From: an uncultured Alistipes sp.
Lineage (GTDB): Bacteria > Bacteroidota > Bacteroidia > Bacteroidales > Rikenellaceae
Direction of reading: 5' to 3'
Assembly: GCA_949840605.1 (NCBI GenBank)
Contig: CATKXN010000048.1
Coordinates: forward strand, 1-18,032
Length of the DNA: 18,032 nt
In this document: piece after piece, positions 7,554 to 16,044 of the stretch
Numbering within the stretch: position 1 is the first letter of the stretch
Layout of the letters: the number at the start of each line of letters is the position of its first letter
Translations under genes and position numbers: made by a program
The notes under the pieces: model-generated
What the model was told of the DNA's origin: nothing
Database searches by the model: none
What the model saw: only the letters and a program-made list of their open reading frames with translations

Positions 7554-7661
7554 AGAAAGGGGCTGTCTAACAAGTCCCCGAAAATAAAAATCACCCCTGC
7601 CAGAGCTTGTTCTGACGGGGGTGAAATCGTAAAATCCGGACTTGTTAGACAGTCCCTTTTT
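7554..7661. repeat. 108-bp nested palindrome, likely bidirectional terminator and possible MITE
   Basis: The outer arms 7554-7577 and 7638-7661 pair over 24 positions with only two G-T wobbles; the core of the arm reads CTGTCTAACAAGTCC. Inside, two 13-base unpaired stretches flank a second hairpin (7591-7624) of 13 pairs, one of them a G-T wobble, plus one mismatch, with loop GCTTGT. The element begins directly after the esterase stop codon, and its last base is the final base of the clpB stop codon. The left arm starts with A and G residues and the right arm ends in T5, so it can act as a terminator for both converging genes. Terminal inverted repeats beginning GGGGCTGTCTAACA resemble transposon ends, which suggests a miniature mobile element; copy number cannot be judged from one window. 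Confidence 0.75.
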
Positions 7662-10258
7662 CAGTTCGCGAACGTAAGCCCGTCCTGCGCGGCGTCGATC
7701 GAAATCGGCTTCGTGCGGTCGACATCTCCGGCGAGAATCCGCTTCGAGAGGTCGTTGACCACGTAACGCTGGATGGTGCGCTTCACGGGACGCGCTCCGT
7801 ACAGCGGATCGTACCCCGCGGCGGCGATCCATTCGCGCGCCCGGTCGGTGTATTCCAGCCGGATGCCGTTCTCGGCGAGCATCTTGCGGACGATGCCCAG
7901 CTGGATGTCCACGATGCGTTCGATGTCCTTGCGCGTCAGCGGCTCGAACATCACGATCTCGTCGATACGGTTCAGGAACTCCGGCTTCAACTGCTGTTTC
8001 AGCAGGTCGATCACCTCGCGGCGGGTCCGTTCGACGACCTCCGCGGGAACCTTTTTGCCGTCGAAGTCCCCCGAGAAATTCTCCTGAATCACCTGCGACC
8101 CCATGTTGGAAGTCATGATGATGATCGTATTGCGGAAATCCACCGTGCGGCCCTTGTTGTCGGTCAGACGGCCGTCGTCGAGCACCTGCAGCAGGATGTT
8201 GAAGACGTCCGGATGCGCCTTCTCGATCTCGTCCAGCAGCACCACCGAATAGGGCTTGCGGCGCACGGCCTCGGTCAGCTGGCCGCCCTCGTCGTATCCG
8301 ACGTATCCCGGAGGCGCCCCGACCAGCCGCGACACGGCGTGACGCTCCTGGTATTCGCTCATGTCGATCCGCGTCATCATCTGGTCGTCGTTGAACAGGA
8401 ATTCCGCGAGGGCTTTCGCCAGCTCGGTCTTGCCGACGCCCGTGGTGCCGAGGAAGATGAACGAACCGATCGGCTTGCGGGGGTCGTTCAGCCCGGCGCG
8501 CGAACGGCGCACGGCGTCGGAAATGGCCGCGATGGCCTGCTCCTGCCCGATGACGCGCTTGTGGAGTTCGTCCTCCATGTGCAGCAGCTTCTCGCGCTCC
8601 GAGGCCAGCATCCGCGTCACGGGAATCCCCGTCCAGCGCGACACCACCTCGGCGACATCCTGCGCATCGACCTCCTCCTTGATCATCGAGCCGTTGGCCG
8701 AGGCGAGTTTGTACTCCTCCTGGAAAGCGGCGATCTCCTTCTCGGCCTCCTGAATCTTGCCGTAACGTATCTCGGCCACCTTGCCGTAGTCGCCCTGACG
8801 CTCGGCCTGCTGGGCCTCGATCTTCAGCGACTCGATCCGGTCCTTGTTGGCCTGAATCTTCTTCAGCAGGTCGCGCTGGCCCTGCCACTTGGCGCGCATC
8901 TCGGCCTCCCTGGCTTTCAATTCTTCGATCTCTTTGGTGAGATGCGCCACGCGCTCCTTGTCCTTCTCGCGGCGGATGGCCTCGCGCTCGATCTCCAGCT
9001 GGCGGACCTTCCGGTCGAGGGTGTCGATCTCCTCGGGCACGGAGTTCATCTCCAGACGCAGCCGCGAGGCGGCCTCGTCCACCAGGTCGATGGCCTTGTC
9101 GGGCAGGAACCGCGAGGTGATGTAGCGCGTCGAGAGCTCGACGGCGGCCACGATGGCCTCGTCCTTGATCCGCACCTGGTGGTGGTTCTCATAACGCTCC
9201 TTCAGTCCGCGGAGGATCGAGATGGCGTCCTCCTGCGAAGGCTCGTCGACCATCACCTTCTGGAAACGCCGTTCGAGGGCCTTGTCCTGCTCGAAATATT
9301 TCTGGAACTCGTCGAGCGTCGTGGCGCCGATGGTCCGCAGCTCGCCCCGGGCGAGGGCCGGTTTGAGGATGTTCGCGGCATCCATCGCCCCCGACGACTT
9401 GCCGGCGCCGACCAGCGTGTGGATCTCGTCGATGAAGAGCAGAATCTCGCCCTCGCTGGCGGTGACCTCCTGCACGACGGCTTTCAGCCGTTCCTCGAAC
9501 TCGCCCTGGTATTTAGCGCCCGCGATCAGGGCTCCCATGTCGAGCGAATAGATCGACTTCGATTTCAGGTTCTCGGGGACGTCGCCGTCGATGATCCGGC
9601 GGGCGATGCCCTCGGCGATGGCGGTCTTGCCGACACCGGCTTCGCCCACGAGAATCGGGTTGTTTTTCGTGCGCCGCGACAGGATTTGCAGCACGCGGCG
9701 GATCTCCTCGTCACGGCCGATCACCGGGTCGAGCTTGCCCGACCGAGCCTGCTCGTTCAGGTTGATGGCGTATTTGCCCAGCGCGTCGAACTGCTGCTCG
9801 GAGGTCTGCGAATCGACCGTCGCCCCCTTGCGGAAGGTGCGGATCGCCTCGATCAGTTCCTTTTCCGTAGCGCCGCTGCGCTTGAGGATGTCGGCGGCCG
9901 GACCCCGCTCGGCCACGAGGCCCAGCAGCAGGTGTTCGACCGAAGCGTACTTATCGCCGAAATTCTTCGTGAAGTCCACGGCGCGCTGGATGACCTTCGA
10001 GGTCTCCTGGGCGAAAAACTGCTCGCCGCCGCCCTCGACCCGCGGCAGCGCACCGACGGCACGTTCCGCCTCGTCGCGGAGCGAACGCACGTTCACACCG
10101 ACGCGCCCCAGCAGGAACGCCGCCAGCGAATCGTCCTCACGGACGAGGACGCTCAGCAGATGGAGCGGTTCGACAGCCTGCTGTCCCCGCTCCCGCGCAA
10201 GGACGAGCGCCGCCTGCAGCGCCTCCTGCGCCTTGATGGTAAGAGTGTTGATATTCAT
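7661..10258 (-). CDS. clpB: ATP-dependent chaperone ClpB (Hsp100 disaggregase)
   Basis: 865-residue AAA+ hexameric disaggregase of the cytoplasm, which extracts polypeptides from aggregates together with DnaK. Order: N domain with two Clp repeats (about 1-145); first AAA+ domain with Walker A GEAGVGKT (205-212), pore loop KYQGEFE and Walker B LLFIDE (273-278); a long charged coiled-coil middle domain (about 405-525) that distinguishes ClpB from ClpA and ClpC; second AAA+ domain with Walker A GTTGVGKT (604-611), pore motif GYVGYDEGG and Walker B VVLLDE (672-677), then the C-terminal small domain. Length is typical (E. coli 857). The start [14 protein letters not shown] at 10258 is preferred to an in-frame ATG 20 codons upstream that lacks family similarity. 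It is monocistronic, with a palindrome at its stop. No TAnnTTTG box was found upstream, which fits a stress-specific promoter. Confidence 0.97.
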   Translation of the reverse strand: MNINTLTIKAQEALQAALVLARERGQQAVEPLHLLSVLVREDDSLAAFLLGRVGVNVRSLRDEAERAVGALPRVEGGGEQFFAQETSKVIQRAVDFTKNFGDKYASVEHLLLGLVAERGPAADILKRSGATEKELIEAIRTFRKGATVDSQTSEQQFDALGKYAINLNEQARSGKLDPVIGRDEEIRRVLQILSRRTKNNPILVGEAGVGKTAIAEGIARRIIDGDVPENLKSKSIYSLDMGALIAGAKYQGEFEERLKAVVQEVTASEGEILLFIDEIHTLVGAGKSSGAMDAANILKPALARGELRTIGATTLDEFQKYFEQDKALERRFQKVMVDEPSQEDAISILRGLKERYENHHQVRIKDEAIVAAVELSTRYITSRFLPDKAIDLVDEAASRLRLEMNSVPEEIDTLDRKVRQLEIEREAIRREKDKERVAHLTKEIEELKAREAEMRAKWQGQRDLLKKIQANKDRIESLKIEAQQAERQGDYGKVAEIRYGKIQEAEKEIAAFQEEYKLASANGSMIKEEVDAQDVAEVVSRWTGIPVTRMLASEREKLLHMEDELHKRVIGQEQAIAAISDAVRRSRAGLNDPRKPIGSFIFLGTTGVGKTELAKALAEFLFNDDQMMTRIDMSEYQERHAVSRLVGAPPGYVGYDEGGQLTEAVRRKPYSVVLLDEIEKAHPDVFNILLQVLDDGRLTDNKGRTVDFRNTIIIMTSNMGSQVIQENFSGDFDGKKVPAEVVERTRREVIDLLKQQLKPEFLNRIDEIVMFEPLTRKDIERIVDIQLGIVRKMLAENGIRLEYTDRAREWIAAAGYDPLYGARPVKRTIQRYVVNDLSKRILAGDVDRTKPISIDAAQDGLTFAN

Positions 10259-10337
10259 AGTGTTTAAGTTTTGTTTTTCAATCTGTTTCGATTTCCTTAT
10301 CCGCAAAACCCCTGCCAACCCGAAATTTGCGCCACAT

Positions 10338-10362
10338 TGTCATCTTTTGTCACAAACTGTCA
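10338..10362. promoter_or_regulatory. Three helically phased TGTCA repeats upstream of clpB
   Basis: TGTCA occurs at 10338-10342, 10348-10352 and 10358-10362, exactly 10 bases apart, so all three lie on one face of the helix. Read towards clpB they are TGACA repeats 80-104 bases upstream of its ATG. The surrounding 236-base gap has no housekeeping -7 box facing clpB. This is a candidate operator or activator site, more likely for clpB than for dnaX because the dnaX promoters lie about 45-100 bases to the right. No known regulator is assigned. Confidence 0.4.
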
Positions 10363-10404
10363 CCTGCCGACTGCCACGCCGGGACAAAATGACCGGAAGC
10401 GGAA

Positions 10405-10435
10405 TTGTTTTTCGGCCTCGCCCCGGATACTTTTG
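10405..10435 (+). promoter_or_regulatory. Upstream promoter candidate P1 for dnaX
   Basis: TTG (10405-10407), a 20-base spacer and TACTTTTG (10428-10435), matching the Bacteroidota promoter pattern. The -7 box overlaps a palindrome TTTTGCC-C-GGCAAAA (10431-10445), a possible operator. Its transcript would begin with a short hairpin GCAAG-GAAA-CTTGC (10447-10460) followed by TTTT, an attenuator-like arrangement. Confidence 0.5.
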
Positions 10436-10456
10436 CCCGGCAAAATGCAAGGAAAC

Positions 10457-10487
10457 TTGCTTTTGCCCTCGCTTATTCTTATCTTTG
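10457..10487 (+). promoter_or_regulatory. Proximal promoter P2 for dnaX
   Basis: TTG (10457-10459), a 20-base spacer and TATCTTTG (10480-10487), a full match to TAnnTTTG. Seven bases separate the box from the dnaX ATG at 10495, so the transcript is expected to have almost no leader. Confidence 0.75.
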
Positions 10488-10494
10488 CAACACT

Positions 10495-12369
10495 ATGAGT
10501 GATTTCATCGTCAGCGCACGCAAATACCGCCCCGCGACCTTCCAGTCGGTCGTCGGGCAGAAACATATCACCTCGACGCTCCAGAACGCCATCGAGCGCG
10601 GCCAGCTGGCCCACGCCTACCTCTTCTGCGGTCCCCGCGGCGTCGGCAAGACCACCTGCGCCCGCATCTTCGCCAAAGCCATCAACTGCCTCGCGCCCAA
10701 CGGCGCCGAGGCGTGCAACGCATGCGAATCGTGCCGTTCGTTCAACGAGGGTCGCTCGCTCAATATCCACGAACTCGACGCCGCATCGAACAACTCCGTG
10801 GAGGATATCCGCACACTGATCGAGCAGGTGCGCATCATCCCGCAGGTGGGACGCTACTCGGTGTTCATCATCGACGAGGTCCACATGCTCTCGGCCGCGG
10901 CCTTCAACGCCTTTCTCAAGACCCTCGAGGAGCCGCCCGCACACGCCGTCTTCATCCTGGCGACCACCGAGAAGCACAAGATCATCCCCACGATCCTCTC
11001 GCGGTGCCAGATTTACGATTTCAACCGCATCCGCGTCGAGGATTCGGTCGAATACCTCCGCTACATCGCCTCGCAGGAGGGGGTCACGGCCGACGAAGAG
11101 TCGCTGAACCTCATCGCCCAGAAAGCCGACGGCGGCATGCGCGACGCGCTGTCGATGTTCGACAAGGCCGTGTCGTTCTGCGGCACGTCGCTGGACTACC
11201 GCAACGTGGCCCAGACGCTGAACGTCCTGGACTACGACACCTATTTCGGCGTGACGGAGATGCTGCTGTCGGGCAACTACGTCGACGCGCTGGTGACCTT
11301 CGACACGGTGCTGTCGAAAGGCTTCTCGGGCCAGACCTTCATGGCGGGCCTGAACCGTCACATGAGGGACCTGCTGATGGCCAAACAACCCGACACCCTG
11401 CGGCTGATCGAAATGACCGGCACCCTGCTGGAACGATACCGGACGCAGGCGGGCGCCTGCAGTGTCGAGTTCCTGTTCGGAGCCATCTCCGTACTGACGG
11501 AGCTCGACGGGAAGATACGGCAATCGTCCAACCAGCGGTTGCTCGTGGAGCTGGGCCTGATGAAAATCGCAGGACTCGGCCAAAAAAAAAATGACACCCT
11601 GACCTCCTCCGGGGAGTATCCGCTTCCCGAACTGACAACTACCGCGCGGCCCCAGGCAGCAACTCCGGCGGCACCTGCTCCGGCAACTCCTGCGGCAGCG
11701 CCGGTTCCGGCGCCGCCCCGGCCGGTCCCAGCGGCGGCACCCGCGGTCGGCCGGCAGCCGGAAATGCAGTCCGAATTCCGGCCCGCGGCACAACCCGGAC
11801 CGGAAACCGTTTCGGCGGCGCAGTCCGCTCCGGAGGTTCCGCAACAGCCGGCGGCGCATTCCGGGCCCGCAGCCCCGCAGCCTGCAAAACCGGTCAGGCG
11901 GCCGATGATCTCGGGAACGTCGCTCTCGGAGCTGCTCGCCTCGGGAGGCAATATGCCGGATACGGAGGAGGCGGACGCCGAAACGCCGGCCAGGCCCGAA
12001 GCCGTGGAGATCGATCCCGCCTGCGAACAGAAGCTGGTGCGCGCCCGGGAGGAGATACTGAACCTGCTCCGGACAAAGCGTCCGCGGTTCGTCCCCGCCT
12101 TCGAGCTGATGACCGTCCGGGGAAACACCCTATCGGTCAGCGTCCCGACGACGGAACTGCGCGAGGAGATACTCCGCAACAAGACCGGAATGCTGATGCG
12201 CATCGCCGAGCTGGCGGGCATCTCGGGGGCCATCGAACTGGAGGTGATCGTCAACGAGGAGATCCGGGCCGCGCGTCCGATCAAACTGGAGGACCGGGTG
12301 AAACACATGACGGAGAAAAATCCGCTCATCACGGAGCTCCGCAAAGCATTGGATTTGGAAGTGGAATAA
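10495..12369 (+). CDS. dnaX: DNA polymerase III subunits gamma and tau (clamp loader ATPase)
   Basis: 624-residue motor subunit of the clamp loader, which opens and loads the sliding clamp; the tau C terminus links polymerase and helicase. Domains I-III: Walker A GPRGVGKT (46-53), zinc-binding cysteines C65, C74, C77 and C80, Walker B FIIDEVH (124-130), the SRC sensor (169-171) and domain III ending near [11 protein letters not shown] (about 361). A Pro/Ala-rich linker (about 376-475) follows, then a conserved C-terminal tau domain (about 500-624). The start [13 protein letters not shown] at 10495 matches family N termini; 30 upstream in-frame codons overlap the promoters and are not coding. 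At codons 363-366 a run of ten A sits at the end of domain III and both shifted frames stop at once, predicting a gamma product of about 366 residues. tyrS follows after 100 bases. Confidence 0.97.
   Translation: MSDFIVSARKYRPATFQSVVGQKHITSTLQNAIERGQLAHAYLFCGPRGVGKTTCARIFAKAINCLAPNGAEACNACESCRSFNEGRSLNIHELDAASNNSVEDIRTLIEQVRIIPQVGRYSVFIIDEVHMLSAAAFNAFLKTLEEPPAHAVFILATTEKHKIIPTILSRCQIYDFNRIRVEDSVEYLRYIASQEGVTADEESLNLIAQKADGGMRDALSMFDKAVSFCGTSLDYRNVAQTLNVLDYDTYFGVTEMLLSGNYVDALVTFDTVLSKGFSGQTFMAGLNRHMRDLLMAKQPDTLRLIEMTGTLLERYRTQAGACSVEFLFGAISVLTELDGKIRQSSNQRLLVELGLMKIAGLGQKKNDTLTSSGEYPLPELTTTARPQAATPAAPAPATPAAAPVPAPPRPVPAAAPAVGRQPEMQSEFRPAAQPGPETVSAAQSAPEVPQQPAAHSGPAAPQPAKPVRRPMISGTSLSELLASGGNMPDTEEADAETPARPEAVEIDPACEQKLVRAREEILNLLRTKRPRFVPAFELMTVRGNTLSVSVPTTELREEILRNKTGMLMRIAELAGISGAIELEVIVNEEIRAARPIKLEDRVKHMTEKNPLITELRKALDLEVE
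11582..11594 (+). other. Predicted dnaX frameshift / transcriptional slippage site producing gamma
   Basis: Ten consecutive A (11582-11591) followed by TGA (11592-11594). In the normal frame it reads CAA AAA AAA AAT GAC and continues. The heptamer A-AAA-AAA (11583-11589) is in the phase required for -1 ribosomal slippage. A -1 shift, or an extra A in the mRNA, gives Q-K-K-K-stop at 11592-11594. Loss of one A gives ATG ACA CCC then TGA at 11600-11602. Every non-triplet slip therefore ends just after domain III. AGGA at 11571-11574 lies 7 bases upstream and a weak CTCC/GGAG stem downstream. Slippage in dnaX is established in E. coli (ribosomal) and Thermus (transcriptional). Confidence 0.7.
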
Positions 12370-12390
12370 CCCGCTTAAGAAGCGGGATTT
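12370..12390 (+). terminator. Weak terminator-like hairpin after dnaX
   Basis: Stem CCCGCTT (12370-12376), loop AAG, AAGCGGG (12380-12386), then ATTT. It starts at the base after the dnaX stop codon. The T tract is short, so termination is probably partial and tyrS may be read through from dnaX. No TAnnTTTG promoter was seen in the 100 bases before tyrS, which supports read-through; the region just before the tyrS ATG is AT-rich. Confidence 0.45.
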
Positions 12391-12469
12391 ATGGGCGGCG
12401 GAACATGGTCTGGACAGAATCCCGATTGCGCCTCCACCCATATAAAACGAAAAATTAAGTAACGTAATA

Positions 12470-13771
12470 ATGGCAAAGAATTTCATCGAAGAACTCGAAT
12501 GGCGCGGGATGGTCCACACGATCATGCCCGGCGCAAAGGAACAACTCGAAAAAGAGATGACGACGGCCTACCTGGGCATCGATCCCACGGCCGACTCGCT
12601 GCATATCGGACACCTCGTGGGTGTGATGATCCTCAAGCATTTCCAGATGTGCGGCCACCGTCCGCTGGCGCTCATCGGCGGCGCCACGGGCATGATCGGC
12701 GACCCCTCGGGCAAGTCGCAGGAGCGCAACCTGCTCGACGAAACGACCCTCCGCCACAACCAGGAGGCCATCAAGCGCCAGCTGGCCAAGCTGCTCGACT
12801 TCGAGTCGGACGCCCCGAACGCCGCACAGATGGTCAACAACTACGACTGGATGAAGGAATTCTCGTTCCTCGACTTCATCCGCGACATCGGCAAGTGCAT
12901 CACCGTCAATTACATGATGGCCAAGGATTCGGTCAAGAAACGCTTCAACGGCGAGGGCGACGGCATGTCGTTCACCGAGTTCACCTACCAGCTGGTCCAG
13001 GGCTACGACTTCCTGCACCTCTACCAGACGAAAAACTGCAAGATCCAGCTGGGCGGCGCCGACCAGTGGGGCAACATCACCACCGGCACGGAGCTGATCC
13101 GCCGCAAGCTGGGCCCCGAAGCCGAGGCTTTCGCCATCACCTGCCCGCTGATCACCAAGGCCGACGGCACGAAATTCGGCAAGACCGAGAGCGGTAACGT
13201 ATGGCTCGACCCGCGCTACACCTCGCCCTACAAATTCTACCAGTTCTGGCTCAACGTCAGCGACGAGGACGCCAAACGCTACATCAAGATCTTCACGCTG
13301 CTCGACCGTGAGACCATCGAGGGCCTCATCGCCGAGCACGACGCCGCCCCCCACCTGCGGGTGCTCCAGAAGCGACTGGCCGAAGAGATCACCTGCATGA
13401 TCCATTCGCGCGGGGAGTACGAGAAAGCCGTGGAGGCTTCGGCGATCCTCTTCGGGGGCGCCACGTCGGATGCCCTGCGCAAGCTGGACGAAACGACGCT
13501 GCTGCAGGTCTTCGAAGGGGTTCCGCAATACCGCGTGGCCCGCACGGAGCTCACGGCCGGCATCCCGTTCGTGGAGCTCTGCACCGAGAAGAGCGCCATC
13601 TTCCCCTCGAAAGGCGAGTGCCGCAAGATGGTGCAGGGCGGCGGCGTGTCGCTCAACAAGGAGAAGGTAGCCGACGCGACGCGTCCGGTGACCGACGCCG
13701 ACCTGATCGCGGGCAAATACCTCCTCGTGCAGCGCGGCAAGAAGAATTACTACCTCGTGATCGCCGAATAG
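12470..13771 (+). CDS. tyrS: Tyrosine--tRNA ligase
   Basis: Cytoplasmic class I aminoacyl-tRNA synthetase that charges tRNA-Tyr. 433 residues, typical for the bacterial TyrRS branch (E. coli about 424). The HIGH motif is H45-I-G-H48 ([12 protein letters not shown]), the tyrosine-binding region contains [10 protein letters not shown] and [12 protein letters not shown] (about 195-206), and the KMSKS loop has the variant KFGKT (235-239, followed by ESGNVWLD), as in many bacterial TyrRS proteins. The C-terminal S4-like RNA-binding domain (about 355-433) includes [20 protein letters not shown]. The ATG at 12470 is the first in frame and gives the expected N terminus. folB begins one base after the stop, so at least tyrS-folB and the transporter form an operon. 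Confidence 0.97.
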   Translation: MAKNFIEELEWRGMVHTIMPGAKEQLEKEMTTAYLGIDPTADSLHIGHLVGVMILKHFQMCGHRPLALIGGATGMIGDPSGKSQERNLLDETTLRHNQEAIKRQLAKLLDFESDAPNAAQMVNNYDWMKEFSFLDFIRDIGKCITVNYMMAKDSVKKRFNGEGDGMSFTEFTYQLVQGYDFLHLYQTKNCKIQLGGADQWGNITTGTELIRRKLGPEAEAFAITCPLITKADGTKFGKTESGNVWLDPRYTSPYKFYQFWLNVSDEDAKRYIKIFTLLDRETIEGLIAEHDAAPHLRVLQKRLAEEITCMIHSRGEYEKAVEASAILFGGATSDALRKLDETTLLQVFEGVPQYRVARTELTAGIPFVELCTEKSAIFPSKGECRKMVQGGGVSLNKEKVADATRPVTDADLIAGKYLLVQRGKKNYYLVIAE

Positions 13772-13772
13772 C

Positions 13773-14126
13773 ATGGAGTACCGCATCGTCCTTCAGCGAA
13801 TGGAGTTCCGGGCGCTGCACGGCTGCTACGAACTGGAACGCAAGGTCGGCAACCGTTTTACGGTCGACCTGGAGATCACGGCCGAATTGGGCGACGTGGC
13901 CGCGGAGGACAATGTCGAGAAGGCGGTCAACTACCTCACGGTCTACGAGGTCGTGAGCCTGCAGATGCGCATCACGCAGCGCACGATCGAGCGCGTGGCG
14001 ATGAACATCATCGAAGCGGTGTATGCCTCCTTCCGGCAGGTGCGGCACGTTAAATGCACGGTCTCGAAGCTGGCGCCGCCGCTGGGCGGCAAACTCGAAC
14101 GGGTCAGCGTCGTACTGGAGAAATAA
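13773..14126 (+). CDS. folB: Dihydroneopterin aldolase
   Basis: 117-residue enzyme that converts 7,8-dihydroneopterin to 6-hydroxymethyl-dihydropterin and glycolaldehyde in folate synthesis; family members form octamers in the cytoplasm. Alignment by eye to the S. aureus enzyme places the catalytic glutamate at E22 (HGCYELERKVG) and the catalytic lysine at K99 (VSKLAPPLGG). The substrate-site stretch NYLTVYEVV (53-61), TIERVAMNIIEAV (71-83) and the final APPLGG-x-LERVSVVLE are all typical. Length matches the family (about 120). It sits one base after tyrS and five bases before the transporter gene, so expression should follow tyrS. No other folate gene is next to it. Confidence 0.95.
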   Translation: MEYRIVLQRMEFRALHGCYELERKVGNRFTVDLEITAELGDVAAEDNVEKAVNYLTVYEVVSLQMRITQRTIERVAMNIIEAVYASFRQVRHVKCTVSKLAPPLGGKLERVSVVLEK

Positions 14127-14131
14127 CGGAT

Positions 14132-15481
14132 ATGCATCATTCACAGGGTCGGGCCACGCTGGGTGGCAAACTGAGCGCCGTGCTCGTCGCGGCAGGGAGT
14201 TCTGTGGGCCTGGGGAACATCTGGCGATTTCCCTATGTGGCCGGCGACAACGGCGGCGGAGCCTTTCTGCTGATTTACATCGGCTGCGTGCTGCTGCTGG
14301 GACTGCCGATCATGGTGGCCGAATTCTCGGTCGGACGCGCCTCGCACCGCAACGCCGTAGGCGCCTACCGGGCGCTCGCCCCCAAATGGAGTTTTCTGGG
14401 TTACAACGGCGTCATCGCGGCATTCCTCATCCTGGGATTCTATTTCGTCGTCTCGGGGTGGACCGCCGAATACATGGTGCACTCGGTGACGGGCAGCCTC
14501 GCTAAACTCACCACCCCCGGGGAATACAAGGCTGTCTTCGAAACCTTTATCCAAAACCCGTGGCGGCCCGTGGTCTACACCTCGCTGTTCGTGCTGGCGA
14601 CGCATTTCGTCATCACGATGGGGGTGCAGAAAGGCATCGAACGGTCGGCCAAGGTGCTGATGCCGCTGCTGTTCGTGATCCTGATCGCGCTCTCGGTCCA
14701 CTCGCTGCTGATGCCGGGCGGCGGCGAAGGCATCCGGTTCCTCTTCCGGCCCGACTTCTCGAAAGTAACCCCCTCGACGGTGCTCGTGGCGCTGGGTCAG
14801 GCGTTCTTCTCGCTCTCGATCGGCATCGGCACGATGGTCACCTACGCCTCCTATTTCAAACCCGACACCAACCTGCGTCACACGGCCTTGAACGTCACGA
14901 TCCTCGACACGCTGGTGGCCGTGCTGGCCGGCGTGGTGATCTTCCCGGCGGTTTTCAGCGTGGGCATCGAACCCTCGTCGGGTCCGTCGCTCGTATTCAT
15001 CACCCTGCCGGGCATCTTCAACTCGATGCCGCTGAGCATGGTCTGGTCGTCGGTGTTCTTTCTGCTGCTGGTCGTCGCAGCCCTCACCTCGACCATCTCC
15101 TTGCATGAAGTGATCACGGCCTACCTGCACGAGGAGTGGCGTCTGAGCCGCCGGGCCGCGGCGTGGGCCACGACCGGGTCCTGCATGGCGCTGGCCGCCG
15201 TGGCATCGCTGTCGCTGGGCGTCCTGGGCGGCTGGAAGATATTCGGGCTCAGCATCTTCGACTCACTCGACTTCCTCACGGCCAACATCCTGCTGCCCGC
15301 AGGCGGATTCTTCACCTGCATCTTCGTCGGCTGGCGGCTCGACCAGCAGGTGCTCAAGGCGCAGGTCTCCAACAACGGAACGCTGAGATTCCGCATCTAC
15401 GGCGTGTTCATCTTCCTGTTGCGCTACGTCTGTCCGGCGGTGCTGCTGCTGGTCTTCCTCGACAATCTGGGAATTTTCTAA
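14132..15481 (+). CDS. Sodium-dependent transporter, neurotransmitter:sodium symporter (SNF/LeuT) family
   Basis: 449-residue inner-membrane secondary transporter with the LeuT fold, expected to import amino acids or related amines with Na+. TM1 carries the unwound-helix signature AAGSSVGLGNIWRFPY (20-35) that forms the sodium and substrate sites, followed by GDNGGGAFLLIYI. TM6 is recognisable as LGQAFFSLSIGIGTMVTYASYF, and about eleven to twelve hydrophobic segments can be traced, a normal count for bacterial members. ATG 14132 (MHHSQGRATLGGKLSAVL) is chosen; the frame upstream lies inside folB. It is the last gene of the tyrS-folB unit, with a five-base gap, and ends in a perfect hairpin shared with ribH. 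The substrate cannot be deduced. Confidence 0.93.
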   Translation: MHHSQGRATLGGKLSAVLVAAGSSVGLGNIWRFPYVAGDNGGGAFLLIYIGCVLLLGLPIMVAEFSVGRASHRNAVGAYRALAPKWSFLGYNGVIAAFLILGFYFVVSGWTAEYMVHSVTGSLAKLTTPGEYKAVFETFIQNPWRPVVYTSLFVLATHFVITMGVQKGIERSAKVLMPLLFVILIALSVHSLLMPGGGEGIRFLFRPDFSKVTPSTVLVALGQAFFSLSIGIGTMVTYASYFKPDTNLRHTALNVTILDTLVAVLAGVVIFPAVFSVGIEPSSGPSLVFITLPGIFNSMPLSMVWSSVFFLLLVVAALTSTISLHEVITAYLHEEWRLSRRAAAWATTGSCMALAAVASLSLGVLGGWKIFGLSIFDSLDFLTANILLPAGGFFTCIFVGWRLDQQVLKAQVSNNGTLRFRIYGVFIFLLRYVCPAVLLLVFLDNLGIF

Positions 15482-15514
15482 AAAAAGAGAGAGTCGAAAG
15501 ACTCTCTCTTTTTT
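15481..15514. terminator. Bidirectional intrinsic terminator between the transporter gene and ribH
   Basis: Perfect 15-bp stem AAAAAAGAGAGAGTC (15481-15495), GAAA tetraloop and GACTCTCTCTTTTTT (15500-15514). The A6/T6 ends supply a U tract in either direction. Its first base is the last base of the transporter TAA stop and its last base is the final base of the ribH stop codon, so the two genes converge with no spare DNA. Confidence 0.92.
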
Positions 15515-16044
15515 CAGTTGATATTGCGCCGATCGGGCTCGTGGTCGGGCGAAGCCGCCTCCATGTCGATCTGCAGCTTGACCATGTTGATGGCCGTGGC
15601 CGCCGCTTCGTCGCCCTTGTTTCCGTGGCGGCCGCCGCAGCGGTCGAGGGCCTGCTGCATATCGTTGACCGTCAGCACGCCGAACGCGATGGGCATGTTC
15701 CACTGGATCTGCAGCTGCGTGATGCCTTGCGTCACGCCCTGGCAGATGAAGTCGAAATGGCGCGTGTCGCCCTGAATGACGCATCCCAGCGCGATAACGG
15801 CGTCCACGTCGGTGTATTCCGCGAAGAACTGGACGCCGAGCGACAGTTCGAAGGTGCCGGGAACATACTTGATCTGGATGTTCATGTCGGGGCATCCTGC
15901 GGCACGCAGCGTGCGCACGGCCCCCTCCAGCAACGCTTCGGTGACCTCGCGGTTCCACTCGGCCACGACGATCCCGAACCGCATGTCCGCAGCCGAAGGC
16001 AGGGGTGAGTCGAATTTGGAAAGGTTGTGATTCTTGGTCGCCAT
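15514..16044 (-). CDS. ribH: 6,7-dimethyl-8-ribityllumazine synthase
   Basis: Penultimate step of riboflavin synthesis: condenses 5-amino-6-ribitylaminouracil with 3,4-dihydroxy-2-butanone 4-phosphate. 176 residues. Recognisable motifs are RFGIVVAEWNREVTEALLEGA (about 22-42, W30 at the substrate ring), VPGTFELSLG (61-70), ALGCVIQGDTRHFDFIC with catalytic H96 and FGVLTVNDMQQALDRCGGRHGNKGDEAA. A C-terminal tail of about 20 residues (LQIDMEAASPDHEPDRRNIN) extends beyond the usual core. It lies 14 bases after the TPR gene on the same strand and is probably co-transcribed. An unusually good Shine-Dalgarno sequence, GGAGGA (complement of 16051-16056), sits six bases before the ATG and supports this start. 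Confidence 0.96.
   Translation of the reverse strand: MATKNHNLSKFDSPLPSAADMRFGIVVAEWNREVTEALLEGAVRTLRAAGCPDMNIQIKYVPGTFELSLGVQFFAEYTDVDAVIALGCVIQGDTRHFDFICQGVTQGITQLQIQWNMPIAFGVLTVNDMQQALDRCGGRHGNKGDEAAATAINMVKLQIDMEAASPDHEPDRRNIN

Noticed and set aside
8213..10267. Long plus-strand open frame of 684 codons opposite clpB
   Set aside because: It is an antisense shadow of a certain clpB gene in GC-rich DNA, with low-complexity Leu/Arg/Asp/His composition and no recognisable domain.
11582..11591. The dnaX A run as a simple sequencing error or a disrupted gene
   Set aside because: With ten A the frame continues without interruption through a normal tau C-terminal domain, so the sequence as given encodes a full-length protein; an error of one base would break it. 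An assembly error in the opposite sense cannot be completely excluded.
12370..12469. T-box or other leader riboswitch before tyrS
   Set aside because: The gap is only 100 bases, contains one short hairpin and lacks a T-box-like conserved core or an antiterminator; T-box control is not expected in Bacteroidota.
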